Positions 50,231 to 62,535 of a stretch of DNA of 64,000 nt are shown one piece after another. A program made the translations under genes and the position numbers. How positions within the stretch are numbered: position 1 is the stretch's first letter; the number at the start of each line of letters is the position of its first letter. The stretch comes from Catellatospora sichuanensis. Its GTDB lineage: Bacteria; Actinomycetota; Actinomycetes; Mycobacteriales; Micromonosporaceae. The stretch is from assembly GCF_007483665.1 (NCBI RefSeq), contig NZ_VIQO01000002.1, positions 460,178 to 524,177 on the forward strand, given 5' to 3'. The notes under the pieces are model-generated. The model was not told where the DNA came from, made no database searches, and worked only from the letters and a program-made list of their open reading frames with translations.

Positions 50231-51574
50231 TCAGCGGTGGGCGGCGGTCGCGCGGGCGGCGTCCGTGGTCGTGGCGTCGGCGGCCGCGGGCACCGTCGAG
50301 CCTGCTCCGGAGATCGCGGCGTCGGCGATGACCGCGCCGTCCCAGGCCGCCTCCGCGACCGGATCGGCCGAAGCCGTCTCCACCGGGGCCGTTCCGGCCG
50401 TGCGGTTGCCCGCGCCCGCCAGGCGCCAGAAGGGGAGCGCGATGGCGGTCAGCAGCAGGCCGGCGGCACCGGTGGCGGCGAACGCCCAGCCGGGGCCGTG
50501 CGCGTCGATGATGCTTCCGGCGAACGGCGCGCCCGCCGCGACGCCGACGGTCAGCGCGGTGCCGTGCAGGCCCATCGCCTCACCGCGGGCGGCGGAGGGC
50601 ACCCACTGGCTCATCGTGTCGATGGTGGCCGACAGTGACGGCGCGGCCAGCACGCCGGACGGGATCAGCGCGAGCAGCAGCCACCACCAACCGCCGCCGA
50701 CGAGGCCGACCGGAATGGTCAGCGCGCCCATGGCGGCGGCCAGCAGCAGGGGCGAGATGCTGCGGTGCAGCGCACCGTAGACGAAGCCGCCGAGCAGGGA
50801 GTATCCGCACCACACGGCGATGACCAGGCCGATCCAGGTTTCCTGGCCGCTGCCCTTGAGCGTGGCGATGAGCGTCAGGTCGGTGGCGGTGAGCACGAAC
50901 GTCAGTACCGCGGTGATCGACAGCAGTGCGAACAGGCGCGGGCGCAGCCACTGTCGGCGAGGCACCGCGGCCTGCGGGTTCGCCTGCTCGGCGACCGACC
51001 GGGTCGGCGGGTCGAGAGTGATCAGCGCGAGGCCCGCGCCGACCACGCCGATGCCGACGGCGTACATGGTGGGGCGGCTGCCGAAGGCGGTGACCGCGGC
51101 GACGGCGGCCGCGGGGGCGAGCATGTACGACATCTCGACGGCCATGGAGTCGAGGGCGAATCCGGGACGGCGCTGGTCGGCCGGGATGAGCGCGGCGATG
51201 CACTGCCGGACCAGGCTGAACACGGGCAGGCTGAGCACGCCCGCGACCAGCGCGCCGATCAGCAGGGTGTGATAGCTGAGCTGCGGGGCGATGCTCCAGA
51301 ACAGCGCCTGGGCGGCGGTGGTGACGATGAGCACCGGCCGCAGGCCGTGCCGGTCGATCAGACGCCCGGCCAGCGGGGAGCCGATCGCGGTGCCGAGGGT
51401 GGAGGCGGTGCCGACGAGCCCGGCCTGGGCGTAGCCGAGGTGCATGGTGTTGACGACGTGCAGCGTCAGCACGATGCCGGCGGCGATGACCGGGACCCGA
51501 GCCACCAACCCCACCAGCATCAGCGCGCGTACGCCGGGGAGTCCGAGGATCTTGCGGTAAGGCTCGATGGTCAT
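50231..51574 (-). CDS. MFS transporter
   Basis: A 447-residue permease with about twelve TM helices. TM1 begins LPGVRALMLVGLVARVPVIA; the loop 2-3 motif is GSPLAGRLIDRHGLRPVLIV, the usual MFS motif A. The middle loop (TLDPPTRSVAEQANPQAAVP) separates the halves and SVIIDAHGPGWAF-like sequence (SIIDAHGPGWAFAATGAAGL) marks TM12. ATG 51574 starts MTIEPYRKILGLPG; GGAGG lies 11 bases upstream. The longer frame upstream is Pro-rich non-homologous. The Ala-rich C-tail is cytosolic. Substrate unknown; drug-efflux-like. Confidence 0.85.
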   Translation of the reverse strand: MTIEPYRKILGLPGVRALMLVGLVARVPVIAAGIVLTLHVVNTMHLGYAQAGLVGTASTLGTAIGSPLAGRLIDRHGLRPVLIVTTAAQALFWSIAPQLSYHTLLIGALVAGVLSLPVFSLVRQCIAALIPADQRRPGFALDSMAVEMSYMLAPAAAVAAVTAFGSRPTMYAVGIGVVGAGLALITLDPPTRSVAEQANPQAAVPRRQWLRPRLFALLSITAVLTFVLTATDLTLIATLKGSGQETWIGLVIAVWCGYSLLGGFVYGALHRSISPLLLAAAMGALTIPVGLVGGGWWWLLLALIPSGVLAAPSLSATIDTMSQWVPSAARGEAMGLHGTALTVGVAAGAPFAGSIIDAHGPGWAFAATGAAGLLLTAIALPFWRLAGAGNRTAGTAPVETASADPVAEAAWDGAVIADAAISGAGSTVPAAADATTTDAARATAAHR

Positions 51575-51725
51575 TGCGGTCTTTACCTCCGCGGCCATCC
51601 TGCCCGAGTCCCCCGACACCGCGGTAGCGATCAACGGTCGGGCCCGGGTTATCTCCGTCACCGCCCGCAGCGGACCGGACGCCTCCGGCACCCCGCGGGT
51701 CAGCAGCACCGGGGGCGGAAAAGGC

Positions 51726-51763
51726 GGCGGCCCGCCGGAACCCCGAGGTTCCGGCGGGCCGCC
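51726..51763 (-). terminator. Terminator after the chitinase gene
   Basis: A perfect 16-bp stem (GGCGGCCCGCCGGAAC and complement) with a six-base loop lies 14 bases beyond the chitinase stop on the minus strand. Confidence 0.85.
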
Positions 51764-51776
51764 CAGCCCTGCTGGA

Positions 51777-53414
<1,638 letters not shown>

Positions 53415-53458
53415 GGCTCTCCCTTAATGATTGACACCTATCCCCCCGATGCGGCCAA

Positions 53459-53484
53459 ACATTAAGTTAACTTTCCTTAAAATG
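53459..53484 (-). promoter_or_regulatory. AT-rich operator candidate upstream of the chitinase
   Basis: The plus strand reads CATTAAGTTAACTTTCCTTA, with the palindrome AAGTTAACTT inside, and further TTAAGG/CCTTAA repeats at 53510 and 53431. It resembles the AT-rich site of the ROK gene (shared ACTTTCCT). No DasR-like site was noticed. Confidence 0.5.
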
Positions 53485-53532
53485 GAAGAGCGTTTACCTA
53501 AAACATCCCTTAAGGACCTCTGACCAGCGGTT

Positions 53533-54108
53533 TCAGGCCGCGTTGGTGATCTCCACACCGGACTCGCGGAGTGCGGTCAGCGCGAGCTCCGTCGATTCCG
53601 GAGCGACGCCGGCGGTCAGGTCGAGCAGCACCGTGGTCGCGAAACCCTCGCGGGCCGCGTCCAGCGCGGTCGCCCGTACGCAGTGGTCGGTGGCGATGCC
53701 CACCACGTCCACCTCGGTCACGTCACGCATCCGCAGCCAGGCCGCCAGCCCGATGCCGCTGCTCTGCCCCTCGAACCCGGAGTACGCCGCGGCGTACTCG
53801 CCCTTGAGGAAGATCGCCTCGATCCGGTCCGTGTCCAGCGCGGGGTGGAACTGCTCGCCGAAGGTGTCCGCGACGCAGTGCACCGGCCAGCTGCTGGCGT
53901 AGTCCGGCGGGTTGCCGAAGTGCGCGCCCGGGTCCTGGTGGTGGTCCTTGGTGGCGACGATGTGGTCCCAGCGGCGCGGCGTCGCGCCCTCGTCCTGCGC
54001 CAGGTGCGCCGAGACCGCGGCGGCCACCGCGGCGCCGCCCGCCACGGGCAGCGAGCCGCCCTCGCAGAAGTCGTTCTGCACGTCGACGATGATCAGTGCG
54101 CGGGCCAT
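53533..54108 (-). CDS. pncA: Nicotinamidase (isochorismatase-like)
   Basis: Hydrolyses nicotinamide to nicotinate for NAD salvage. The 191-residue protein has catalytic Asp in IIVDVQNDFCEGGSL, metal-binding IVATKDHHQDPGAHF, catalytic Lys in FLKGEYAAAYSGFE and nucleophilic Cys in GIATDHCVRATALDAA. ATG 54108 follows GGGGAGG at a good distance; the longer frame from 54147 is not supported. It lies directly downstream of pncB on the same strand, so successive pathway steps are clustered. Confidence 0.93.
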   Translation of the reverse strand: MARALIIVDVQNDFCEGGSLPVAGGAAVAAAVSAHLAQDEGATPRRWDHIVATKDHHQDPGAHFGNPPDYASSWPVHCVADTFGEQFHPALDTDRIEAIFLKGEYAAAYSGFEGQSSGIGLAAWLRMRDVTEVDVVGIATDHCVRATALDAAREGFATTVLLDLTAGVAPESTELALTALRESGVEITNAA

Positions 54109-54187
54109 GGCCGCCTCCCCGGAAGACGAACGGTGGTGCCTGTGCACCGTTCATCATGCTGCTCCGGTCACGCCCGTCCCGCAACGA

Positions 54188-55480
54188 TCACGTGGCGGTG
54201 GTCACCGTCACCGGCACCGCGGGGTCGCCCGCGGACAGCTTCAGGCCCTCCCATGGAATCGTGATCAGACAGTCCCGCAGATGGGCCCGGCTGTCGGCCA
54301 GGGTCGGCAGGTCCGCGACGAACTCGCCGCCGCGCACGAACGGGCGCTGCAGCAGCCGGTCGCCGGGCTGTGCCGGGGGTGTGGCCTGCTGTGACAGCAC
54401 GATCTCCTCGACCGCGGTGCCGGTCGGCTTGTGCCGGCGGTACGCCGTCTTGCGCCCGCCCACCGTGGCCTTGTTCTCGGAGCGCTTCACCACCGGGCGG
54501 CCGTCCACTTCGACCAGCTTGTAGACCAGGCCCGCGGTCGGCGCGCCGGAGCCCGTCACCACCGCGGTGCCCGCCCCGTACACGTCGACCGGCTCGGCGG
54601 CCAGCGCGGCGATGGCGTACTCGTCCAGGTCGCCGCTGACGACGATCTTCACGTCCGGCGCGCCCAGCTCGTCGAGCAGCGCGCGCGACTGCGCGGCCAG
54701 CACCGACAGGTCGCCCGAGTCGATGCGCACCGCACGCAGGCCGGGTCCGGCGACCGCGATCGCGTTGCGGATGCCCTGGCTGATGTCGTACGTGTCGACC
54801 AGCAGCGTGGTCTGCTCACCCAGCGCCGCGACCTGCGAGGCGAACGCGGCCTTCTCGTCGTCGTGCAGCAGCGTGAAGGCGTGCGCGGCGGTGCCCGCGG
54901 TGGGGATGCCGTAGCGCATGCCCGCGGCGAGGTTCGAGGTCGAGGCGAAGCCGGCCAGGTAGGCGGCGCGGGCCGAGGCCACGGCGGCCTCCTCGTGCGC
55001 CCGACGTGAGCCCATCTCGATCAGCGGGCGGCCCCGGGCCGCGGTGACCATGCGGGCCGCGGCCGCGGCGATCGCGCAGTCGTGGTTGAGGATCGACAGG
55101 ATCAGCGTCTCCAGCACCACGCACTCGGCGAATGTGCCGGTCACGGTGATGATGGGGGAGCCGGGGAAGAAGAGCTCGCCCTCGGCGTATCCGTCGAGGT
55201 CGCCGCGGAAGCGATAGTCGCTCAGCCAGGCCGCCGTCTGCTCGTCGACCACCCCGGAGCGGCGCAGGAAGTCGACCTCGTCCGGGTGAAATCCGAACTC
55301 GGCGAGCTGCTCCAGCAGGCGGCCGGTGCCGGCGACCACGCCGTAGCGCCGGCCCTGCGGCAACCGCCGTGCGAAGACCTCGAAGACGCTGCGGCGGTGG
55401 GCCGTGCCGTCGCGCAGCGCTGCGCTGATCATGGTCAGCTCGTAGTGGTCCGTCAGCAGACCCGGCGCACCAGCATGCAT
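54188..55480 (-). CDS. pncB: Nicotinate phosphoribosyltransferase
   Basis: Converts nicotinate and PRPP to nicotinate mononucleotide. The 430-residue protein has [79 protein letters not shown] and [20 protein letters not shown], all family motifs. ATG 55480 is preferred over GTG 55486 because TAGGGT on the minus strand (55487-55492) precedes it by six bases with no Shine-Dalgarno. Followed by pncA after 79 bases. Synteny with M. tuberculosis Rv1330c. Confidence 0.94.
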   Translation of the reverse strand: MHAGAPGLLTDHYELTMISAALRDGTAHRRSVFEVFARRLPQGRRYGVVAGTGRLLEQLAEFGFHPDEVDFLRRSGVVDEQTAAWLSDYRFRGDLDGYAEGELFFPGSPIITVTGTFAECVVLETLILSILNHDCAIAAAAARMVTAARGRPLIEMGSRRAHEEAAVASARAAYLAGFASTSNLAAGMRYGIPTAGTAAHAFTLLHDDEKAAFASQVAALGEQTTLLVDTYDISQGIRNAIAVAGPGLRAVRIDSGDLSVLAAQSRALLDELGAPDVKIVVSGDLDEYAIAALAAEPVDVYGAGTAVVTGSGAPTAGLVYKLVEVDGRPVVKRSENKATVGGRKTAYRRHKPTGTAVEEIVLSQQATPPAQPGDRLLQRPFVRGGEFVADLPTLADSRAHLRDCLITIPWEGLKLSAGDPAVPVTVTTAT

Positions 55481-55502
55481 CCCCACACCCTATGGCCTTG
55501 CC

Positions 55503-55570
55503 CGATCTTGCGGGGGTGTCCCCCGTGGCAAGCGGGGGCGGCCTGGCCATCGGGGGTTCCGGCAAGATCG
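55503..55570. repeat. Intergenic palindrome, CGATCTTGC/GCAAGATCG family
   Basis: Nine-base perfect arms (55503-55511, 55562-55570) enclose a G/C-rich centre. It lies between divergent pncB and clpS, so cannot be a terminator for either. Confidence 0.75.
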
Positions 55571-55640
55571 TCTCAGCCTCGCCAGGACGGCACTTCCTCG
55601 TGCCTGTGTGTTGCCCGAATCAACTCGTAGGATGGGGGAC

Positions 55641-55934
55641 GTGACCGCCGCCCCACAGACCGTTCCGGTTGATAAACCGGACATAGACGAAGCGTCGGAA
55701 TTCGCCCGACCCTGGGTCACCATCGTGCACAACGATCCGGTGAACCTGATGAGCTACGTGACCTGGGTTTTCCAGGAGCTCTTCGGGTACAGCAGGGACA
55801 AGGCCGAACTGCTGATGCTCGACGTGCACCAGAAGGGCCGGGCCGTCGTGTCTGCGGGCGCCCGCGAACGCATGGAGCACGACGCCAGCAGGCTGCATAC
55901 CTACGGCCTGTGGGCCACGGTCGACAGACAGTGA
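55641..55934 (+). CDS. clpS: ATP-dependent Clp protease adaptor ClpS
   Basis: Delivers N-degron substrates to ClpAP/ClpCP. The 97-residue protein has [20 protein letters not shown], with the HNDPVN motif that binds the N-terminal residue, then [17 protein letters not shown] sequence (here [20 protein letters not shown]) and [23 protein letters not shown] 55641 is chosen: TAGGAT (55628-55633) ends seven bases upstream; an in-frame ATG at 55632 overlaps that element. Ten bases separate it from the DUF2017 gene. Confidence 0.94.
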   Translation: MTAAPQTVPVDKPDIDEASEFARPWVTIVHNDPVNLMSYVTWVFQELFGYSRDKAELLMLDVHQKGRAVVSAGARERMEHDASRLHTYGLWATVDRQ

Positions 55935-55944
55935 GCGAGCGCGC

Positions 55945-56460
55945 ATGACGATCTTCCGCAGAGTCGGCGCGGAATGCGTGGCGGACTTTCGCGAGGACGA
56001 GGTACGGGTACTGCGCAAGGTCGCCGAAGAGGTCGTCGGTCTGCTGACCGACGGCTTCGACCGCGAAGACCCCGTCGTCGAGCGGCTGTTCCCCGACGTG
56101 TACCCCGAGGACGTGAAGAACTCCGCCGAGTTCCGGCGCTTCACCGAGGGCGACCTGAAGACCGCCAAGATCGACCAGGCCGGTGCGGTGCTGGCCGGGC
56201 TGCCGGAGGCCGGCAAGGGCGAGGTGCGCCTGGATGCGGAGTCCGCGGAGGCGTGGCTGCGGGCGATCAACGACGCCCGGCTCGCGCTGGGCATCCGGCT
56301 GGAGCTGACCGACGACACGGTGGTGGAGTACGAGCTGGAGGAGGCCCTGGAGCAGGACGCCGGCTCGGCGCGGGTGTTCCAGCTCAGCGTCTATTCATAC
56401 CTCGGCTACCTTCAGGAGTCGCTCCTCGAGGCCGTCATCGGCGCCGACTTCCGCCGCTGA
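55945..56460 (+). CDS. DUF2017 family protein
   Basis: A 171-residue acidic protein of unknown function, always found next to clpS in actinobacteria (Rv1332 position). Motifs: FREDEVRVLRKVAEEVVGLL, RLFPDVYPEDVKNSAEFRRF, EAWLRAINDARLALGIRLEL and SVYSYLGYLQESLLEAVIGA. Co-transcribed with clpS. Confidence 0.9.
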   Translation: MTIFRRVGAECVADFREDEVRVLRKVAEEVVGLLTDGFDREDPVVERLFPDVYPEDVKNSAEFRRFTEGDLKTAKIDQAGAVLAGLPEAGKGEVRLDAESAEAWLRAINDARLALGIRLELTDDTVVEYELEEALEQDAGSARVFQLSVYSYLGYLQESLLEAVIGADFRR

Positions 56461-56524
56461 GACTCGCCATGGCGCGGATCACATGGGTGTTCGAGGGTGG
56501 GTGCGGATCGGTAGGCTGGTCGCC

Positions 56525-57040
56525 GTGCTGACCATCCACAGGGAGATCATCGAGGCGATCGTCGCCCACGCCCGCCGGGACCACCCGGACGAGGCCTGCG
56601 GTGTCGTGGCCGGTCCCGTGGGTTCGGACGCTGCAGCGCGTCACATCCCGATGGAGAACGCGGAGCGTTCCACCACGTTCTACCGCTTCGACTCGACGGA
56701 GCAGCTGCGCGTGTGGCGGGAGATGGACGACCGCGACGAGGAGCCGGTGGTGATCTACCACTCGCACACGGCGACGGAGCCGTACCCCTCGCGCACCGAC
56801 ATCTCCTACGCGGGCGAACCGAACGCCCACTACCTTCTCGTCTCGACCCGCGACCCGCAGACCGCGGAGATCCGTTCGTTCCGCATTCTGGACGGGCAGG
56901 TGTCCGAGGAGCCGGTCCAGCTCGTTGGTGAGAGTATGGACACCATGCGGAGCTACGAGGAGAACGGCGACCCGCACGCCGTGCAGTCGTTCATGTTCGG
57001 GCAGAGCCCGGCGGCGGTGGACTACGAGTGTCAGCGCTGA
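56525..57040 (+). CDS. mec: JAMM/M67 metalloprotease Mec
   Basis: Zinc isopeptidase-type enzyme. In M. tuberculosis Mec (Rv1334) releases cysteine from the CysO-cysteine adduct. The 171-residue protein has the JAMM motif HSHTATEPYPSRTD (HxH plus distal Ser and Asp), an upstream catalytic-Glu region (IPMENAERSTTFYRF) and PDEACGVVAGPVG. GTG 56525 follows TAGGCT (56512-56517) by seven bases, another leaderless start; the longer frame from 56483 overlaps that element. cysO follows 65 bases downstream. The C-terminus is extended by about 25 residues (NGDPHAVQSFMFGQSPAAVD). Confidence 0.92.
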   Translation: MLTIHREIIEAIVAHARRDHPDEACGVVAGPVGSDAAARHIPMENAERSTTFYRFDSTEQLRVWREMDDRDEEPVVIYHSHTATEPYPSRTDISYAGEPNAHYLLVSTRDPQTAEIRSFRILDGQVSEEPVQLVGESMDTMRSYEENGDPHAVQSFMFGQSPAAVDYECQR

Positions 57041-57105
57041 GCTGATCTCGCCCTGAGTCCCGACGACCGTCCGTTCGACTTTTCTTCTTTCAGGAGTTCT
57101 CTGCC

Positions 57106-58562
<1,457 letters not shown>

Positions 58563-58586
58563 CCCCGCCCCGGCCGGTCCAGCGCG

Positions 58587-58644
58587 TCGATCATGAACTT
58601 ACGGACGTGTTCGACGGCGTGTCACCACCCTTGCACCTGATCGA
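58587..58644. repeat. Dispersed intergenic repeat, second copy of the 49318 element
   Basis: TCGATCA (58587-58593) mirrors TGATCGA (58638-58644). The interior ATCATGAACTTA, then GTTCGACGGCGTGTC (here TGTTCGACGGCGTGTC) and TGCACCT match the 49318-49380 element in the same order. Confidence 0.65.
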
Positions 58645-58678
58645 CAGAGCCCGACCGGGTATCCCGGTCGGGCTCTGT
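58644..58678. terminator. Bidirectional terminator between cysM and a membrane gene
   Basis: A perfect 16-bp stem (ACAGAGCCCGACCGGG and complement) with loop TAT lies between convergent genes. Confidence 0.85.
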
Positions 58679-58697
58679 CGTGTGGGCTGGGGCCTGG

Positions 58698-59192
58698 TCA
58701 GAGGGTGGCGTAGGCGAGGGTGATGTTGGCGAGGAGGAGCACGGTGGAGATGGTGAAGAGGATCAGCGGCAGGCGGTAGCGGTGGATCGCGGCGAAGCCC
58801 GCGGCGATCGCGGCCACGCCGAGCACGCCGATGGTGAGGGCGGTGGGGGCGTACCAGGTGGGCACGTCGAGGTTGACCGCCAGCGCGACGGCCAGCCGGC
58901 CGCCGGGGATCAGGCCGAGGAAGCCCAGTGCGGCGGCCCAGATGCACAGACCCAGCAGCCTGCCGGTACGCGGGGACGGGTCGTCCTCGCCAGGCAGCCG
59001 GAACCGCGACGTCACGGCGGTGCGCAGGCCGCCGGACGGGCCCGCGTCCTGGTCGTCGGGCGCGGTGCGGGCCGACGGCATCGACGCGTGTTCGTCACTG
59101 GCAGTGCTCGACGGGTTGCCGGCGGTGCCGGCCTGCACCGCCGTGGCGAGGACGCCGTCGGCGTCGCGCTCGGAGTTCGACTCAGTACGCAC
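58698..59192 (-). CDS. Small multi-pass membrane protein
   Basis: About 164 residues from GTG 59192. A soluble Ser/Asp/Pro-rich N-terminal half (VRTESNSERDADGVLATAVQ) is followed by four hydrophobic helices (LLGLCIWAAALGFLGLIPGG, WYAPTALTIGVLGVAAIAAG, LPLILFTISTVLLLANITLA). The start is uncertain because no good ribosome-binding site is seen. In M. tuberculosis this position between cysM and murI is held by a rhomboid protease (Rv1337); no Ser-His rhomboid motif is seen here, so this gene is a different, unrecognised membrane protein. Confidence 0.65.
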   Translation of the reverse strand: MRTESNSERDADGVLATAVQAGTAGNPSSTASDEHASMPSARTAPDDQDAGPSGGLRTAVTSRFRLPGEDDPSPRTGRLLGLCIWAAALGFLGLIPGGRLAVALAVNLDVPTWYAPTALTIGVLGVAAIAAGFAAIHRYRLPLILFTISTVLLLANITLAYATL

Positions 59193-59359
59193 TGTGCTCG
59201 CCAATCCTCTGCCTGACCTGCCCGTTGATCGGGCCGTGCACTGTGTGCAACGGTGGTTGGCGACGGTCCGTAACGGCAGGCTGATTGCCGTGTCACGTTC
59301 GCGACATCTCGGAAAGGACCGTTCCCCTGAAGGGGGGTTGGCCAAGTAGGCTGCGCAGC

Positions 59360-60154
59360 GTGACGGACGCGCCCATCGGCATCTTCGACTCGGGGGTCGG
59401 CGGGCTCACGGTGGCCCGGGCCATTCTCGACCAGTTGCCTCACGAACGGGTCGTCTACATGGCCGACACCGCGCACGTGCCGTACGGGCCCAAACCCATC
59501 GCCGACGTGCGCTCCTACGCCCTGGACTGCCTGGACCGGCTGGTCGAGCGCGGCGCGAAGATGCTGGTCATCGCCTGCAACACCGCCTCCGCCGCCTGCC
59601 TGCACGACGCGCGCGAGCGATACGCCGTGCCCGTGGTGGAGGTCATCCGGCCGGCCGTGCGGCGCGCCGTGGCGGCGACGCGCAACGGCAGGGTCGGTGT
59701 CATCGGCACCACGGCTACGATCAACTCAGGGGCCTACCAGGACTCGTTCGCCGCCGCGCCGCACATCGCGGTGACCGCGGCGGCCTGCCCGCAGTTCGTC
59801 GGGCTGGTGGAACGGGGTGTGACGTCCGGCCGGGCGTTGCTCGGCCTGGCCAGCGCCTACCTGGAGCCGCTACAGCGTGCCCAGGTGGACACGCTGGTGT
59901 TGGGTTGCACGCACTATCCGCTGCTCACCGGTGTGATCAGCCTCGTGATGGGGGATCAGGTGACCCTGGTGTCGAGCGCGGACGAGACGGCGCGCGACGT
60001 CTATCGTGTCCTCGTGGAGCGCGATCTGCTGCGCCCCGACGACGCCCCGGCTCCTGCCCACGAACTGCTGTGCACCGGTGACCAGGAGATCTTCGATCGG
60101 CTGGCGAAGCGGTTCCTCGGATCCGCGCTGGACCCTGCGGGAGCGCGGGCATGA
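59360..60154 (+). CDS. murI: Glutamate racemase
   Basis: Makes D-glutamate for peptidoglycan. The 264-residue protein has the two catalytic Cys in [15 protein letters not shown] and [15 protein letters not shown], with [34 protein letters not shown] and [20 protein letters not shown] 59360 is supported by TAGGCT (59347-59352) seven bases upstream; the longer upstream frame lacks homology. The stop overlaps the start of a 35-codon mini-ORF that couples it to the beta-lactamase-fold gene. Confidence 0.94.
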   Translation: MTDAPIGIFDSGVGGLTVARAILDQLPHERVVYMADTAHVPYGPKPIADVRSYALDCLDRLVERGAKMLVIACNTASAACLHDARERYAVPVVEVIRPAVRRAVAATRNGRVGVIGTTATINSGAYQDSFAAAPHIAVTAAACPQFVGLVERGVTSGRALLGLASAYLEPLQRAQVDTLVLGCTHYPLLTGVISLVMGDQVTLVSSADETARDVYRVLVERDLLRPDDAPAPAHELLCTGDQEIFDRLAKRFLGSALDPAGARA

Positions 60155-60258
60155 ATGAGCGAAGCGAACAGGCGCGCAGGCGCGCAACAAGGCTGAGCGT
60201 CGGGCACTGCGGCTTCGTGTCTCATGCCGAATCTGTGCGGAGCGGAGATCCGGCATGA
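60151..60258 (+). CDS. 35-codon coupling mini-ORF between murI and the Rv1339-like gene (MIRU-like)
   Basis: ATG 60151 overlaps the murI stop (ATGA) and the TGA at 60256-60258 overlaps the ATG of the next gene (ATGA). The peptide begins [20 protein letters not shown] and ends SVRSGDPA. Same architecture as the 68-bp repeats and the 21727 element, but a different sequence family. Peptide production is unproven; it may only transmit translational coupling. Confidence 0.6.
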   Translation: MNERSEQARRRATRLSVGHCGFVSHAESVRSGDPA

Positions 60259-61001
60259 GACTGACCGTCCTGGGCTGCGCGGGCAGCTTTCCCGGGCCGG
60301 AGTCGGCCTGCTCGGCATACCTGGTGGAGGCCGACGGCTTCCGGCTGCTGGTGGACTTCGGCACCGGCTCGCTGTCGGCGCTGCAGCGCTATTCGAGCCT
60401 GAAGTCGGTCGACGCGATCCTGCTCAGCCACCTGCACTGCGACCACATGCTGGACGCCTGCTCGTACGTGGTGGTGCGCCGGTACGCCCCGGACGGGCCC
60501 TACCCGCCGATCCCGGTGTACGCGCCCGCGGGCGCGCCGGAGCGCATCGCGACCGCGTACAGCCTCGACGAGGGGCCGCTGGACGACGTCTACACGTTCT
60601 ACGCGCTGCAGCCGGGCAGCTTCCCGATCGGACCGTTCCAGGTGAGTGTGGACCGGGTCAACCATCCCGTGGAGACTTACGGCGTGCGCCTGGAGCACGA
60701 GGGGCGGGTGCTGGCGTATTCGGGCGACACGGCGCCGTGCGACGCGCTGCTGCGGCTGGCCCAGGGCGCCGATCTGTTCCTGTGCGAGGCGAGTTATCTC
60801 GACGGCGTGGACAACCCGCCGGACCTGCACCTGACCGGCGGCGAGGCGGGCGAGATCGCGACCAAGGCCGGGGTACGCCGACTGCTGCTGACGCACCTGG
60901 TGACCGCGTGGGGTTCGGAGGCGGAGACGCTGAACAACGCCGCCGCCACGTTCGCCGGACCCGTCGAGATCGTCCGCCCCGGTTCCCGGTACGAAGTTTG
61001 A
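60255..61001 (+). CDS. Metallo-beta-lactamase-fold hydrolase, Rv1339-like cyclic nucleotide phosphodiesterase candidate
   Basis: A 248-residue protein of the MBL fold. Metal motif LLSHLHCDHMLDACSYVVVR (HxHxDH form), VDRVNHPVETYGVRLEHEGR, LAYSGDTAPCDALLRLAQ and a final LLLTHLVTAWGSE. Homology and synteny (murI, this gene, rph, rdgB) identify the M. tuberculosis Rv1339 orthologue, reported as an atypical cyclic-AMP phosphodiesterase. Activity here is inferred. Its start is coupled to the mini-ORF upstream. Confidence 0.88.
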   Translation: MRLTVLGCAGSFPGPESACSAYLVEADGFRLLVDFGTGSLSALQRYSSLKSVDAILLSHLHCDHMLDACSYVVVRRYAPDGPYPPIPVYAPAGAPERIATAYSLDEGPLDDVYTFYALQPGSFPIGPFQVSVDRVNHPVETYGVRLEHEGRVLAYSGDTAPCDALLRLAQGADLFLCEASYLDGVDNPPDLHLTGGEAGEIATKAGVRRLLLTHLVTAWGSEAETLNNAAATFAGPVEIVRPGSRYEV

Positions 61002-61019
61002 CCCCATAGGGTGGGGCGC

Positions 61020-61796
61020 ATGACCAGACCTGATGGGCGTGCGCCCGACCAGCTTCGCCCGGTCACGCTGACGCGGAACTGGAGCATGCATCCCGAGGGC
61101 TCCGTGCTGGTGGAGTTCGGCAACACCCGGGTGCTGTGCACCGCGAGCGTGACCGAGGGCGTGCCGCGCTGGCGCAAGGGCACCGGCCAGGGCTGGGTCA
61201 CCGCCGAGTACGCGATGCTGCCGCGCGCCACGACGACCCGGTCCGACCGGGAGAGCGTCAAGGGCAAGGTCGGCGGGCGTACCCACGAGATCTCCCGCCT
61301 GATCGGCCGCGCCCTGCGTGCCTGCGTCAACCTCAAGGCGCTGGGCGAGAACTCCATCGTCATCGACTGCGACGTGCTGCAGGCCGACGGCGGCACCCGC
61401 ACCGCCGCGATCACCGGCTCGTACGTGGCCCTGCACGACGCGGTGAGCTGGCTGGCCGCCAAGAACATGCTGACCCGCAAGCAGACCGTGGAGACCACGC
61501 TGCACCGCTCGATCGCGGCGGTCAGCGTCGGCATCGTCGCCGGTGAGCCGCGGCTCGACCTGTGTTACGAAGAGGACGTGACGGCCGCCGTCGACATGAA
61601 CGTGGTCTGCACCGGCACCGGCGACTTCGTCGAGGTGCAGGGCACGGGCGAGGACGGCGTCTTCGACCGCAAGCAGCTCAACGCCCTGCTCGACCTGGGC
61701 GTGGCCGGGTGCGAGACGCTGACCACGCTGCAGCGCACCACGCTGGGACTGCCCACGCTGGACGCGGCCGGCCTGCTGGAGGTGTTCCGCAAGTGA
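61020..61796 (+). CDS. rph: Ribonuclease PH
   Basis: Phosphorolytic 3'-exonuclease trimming tRNA ends. The 258-residue protein has [80 protein letters not shown] and [20 protein letters not shown], all diagnostic. ATG 61020 has TAGGGT (61007-61012) seven bases upstream. The stop overlaps the GTG of rdgB by four bases, so the two are translationally coupled. Confidence 0.95.
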   Translation: MTRPDGRAPDQLRPVTLTRNWSMHPEGSVLVEFGNTRVLCTASVTEGVPRWRKGTGQGWVTAEYAMLPRATTTRSDRESVKGKVGGRTHEISRLIGRALRACVNLKALGENSIVIDCDVLQADGGTRTAAITGSYVALHDAVSWLAAKNMLTRKQTVETTLHRSIAAVSVGIVAGEPRLDLCYEEDVTAAVDMNVVCTGTGDFVEVQGTGEDGVFDRKQLNALLDLGVAGCETLTTLQRTTLGLPTLDAAGLLEVFRK

Positions 61797-62416
61797 AGCT
61801 GCTGCTCGCCACCCGCAACGTCAAGAAGCTCGACGAGCTGCGCCGCATCCTGGCCGCCTCGCCGGAGCTGCTCAAGGTCGAGCTGGTCGGCCTCGACGAC
61901 GTCCCGCCGTATGTCGAGGTCCCCGAGACCGGCCTGACCTTCGCGGAGAACGCCCTGCTCAAGGCGCGCGAGGGGGCCAAGCACACCGGCCTGCCCACGG
62001 TCGCCGACGACTCCGGGCTGGCCGTCGACGCGCTCAACGGCATGCCGGGCGTCTTCAGCGCCCGCTGGTCCGGCCGCCACGGCGACGACCGCGCCAACCT
62101 GGACCTGGTCCTGGCCCAGATCGGCGACGTGCCCGACGAGCACCGCGGCGCGGCGTTCGTCTGCGCGGCGGCCCTGGTGCTGCCCGGCGGCGGGACCTCG
62201 CCGAACGGCCGCGAGCACCTGGTCAGCGGCAAGATGACGGGCCGCCTGCTGCGTGCCCCGCGAGGTGAGGGCGGCTTCGGCTACGACCCGATCTTCGTCG
62301 CAGACGGCAACACCCGCACCAACGCCGAACTCGAACCCGCCGAAAAAGACGCCATCAGCCACCGCGGCAAAGCCTTCCGCGCCCTGGCCGCCGTCGTCGC
62401 CAAAAACCTCTCCTGA
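61793..62416 (+). CDS. rdgB: Non-canonical purine NTP pyrophosphatase RdgB/HAM1
   Basis: Removes dITP/XTP from the nucleotide pool. The 207-residue protein has [60 protein letters not shown] and [18 protein letters not shown], ending [22 protein letters not shown] 61793 overlaps the rph stop (GTGA). Last gene of the murI-to-rdgB run. Confidence 0.95.
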   Translation: MKLLLATRNVKKLDELRRILAASPELLKVELVGLDDVPPYVEVPETGLTFAENALLKAREGAKHTGLPTVADDSGLAVDALNGMPGVFSARWSGRHGDDRANLDLVLAQIGDVPDEHRGAAFVCAAALVLPGGGTSPNGREHLVSGKMTGRLLRAPRGEGGFGYDPIFVADGNTRTNAELEPAEKDAISHRGKAFRALAAVVAKNLS

Positions 62417-62444
62417 CCCCCACCCCCGCCCCTCCCGGGGGCGG

Positions 62445-62513
62445 CGATCTTGCGTGGGCTGCGGGTACGACACACTCGAACCGGGCATATCCCTAACAGT
62501 TCGTGCAAGATCG
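62445..62513. repeat. 69-bp palindromic repeat, left copy flanking the FAD monooxygenase
   Basis: CGATCTTGC (62445-62453) and GCAAGATCG (62505-62513) bound the element; its right half reads AACCGGGCATATCCCTAACA. The reverse complement of 63908-63976 matches it over 69 bases with about a dozen differences, so the two copies are in opposite orientation around the gene. Confidence 0.85.
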
Positions 62514-62535
62514 TCGCGATCATGAGGAGCGGGGC

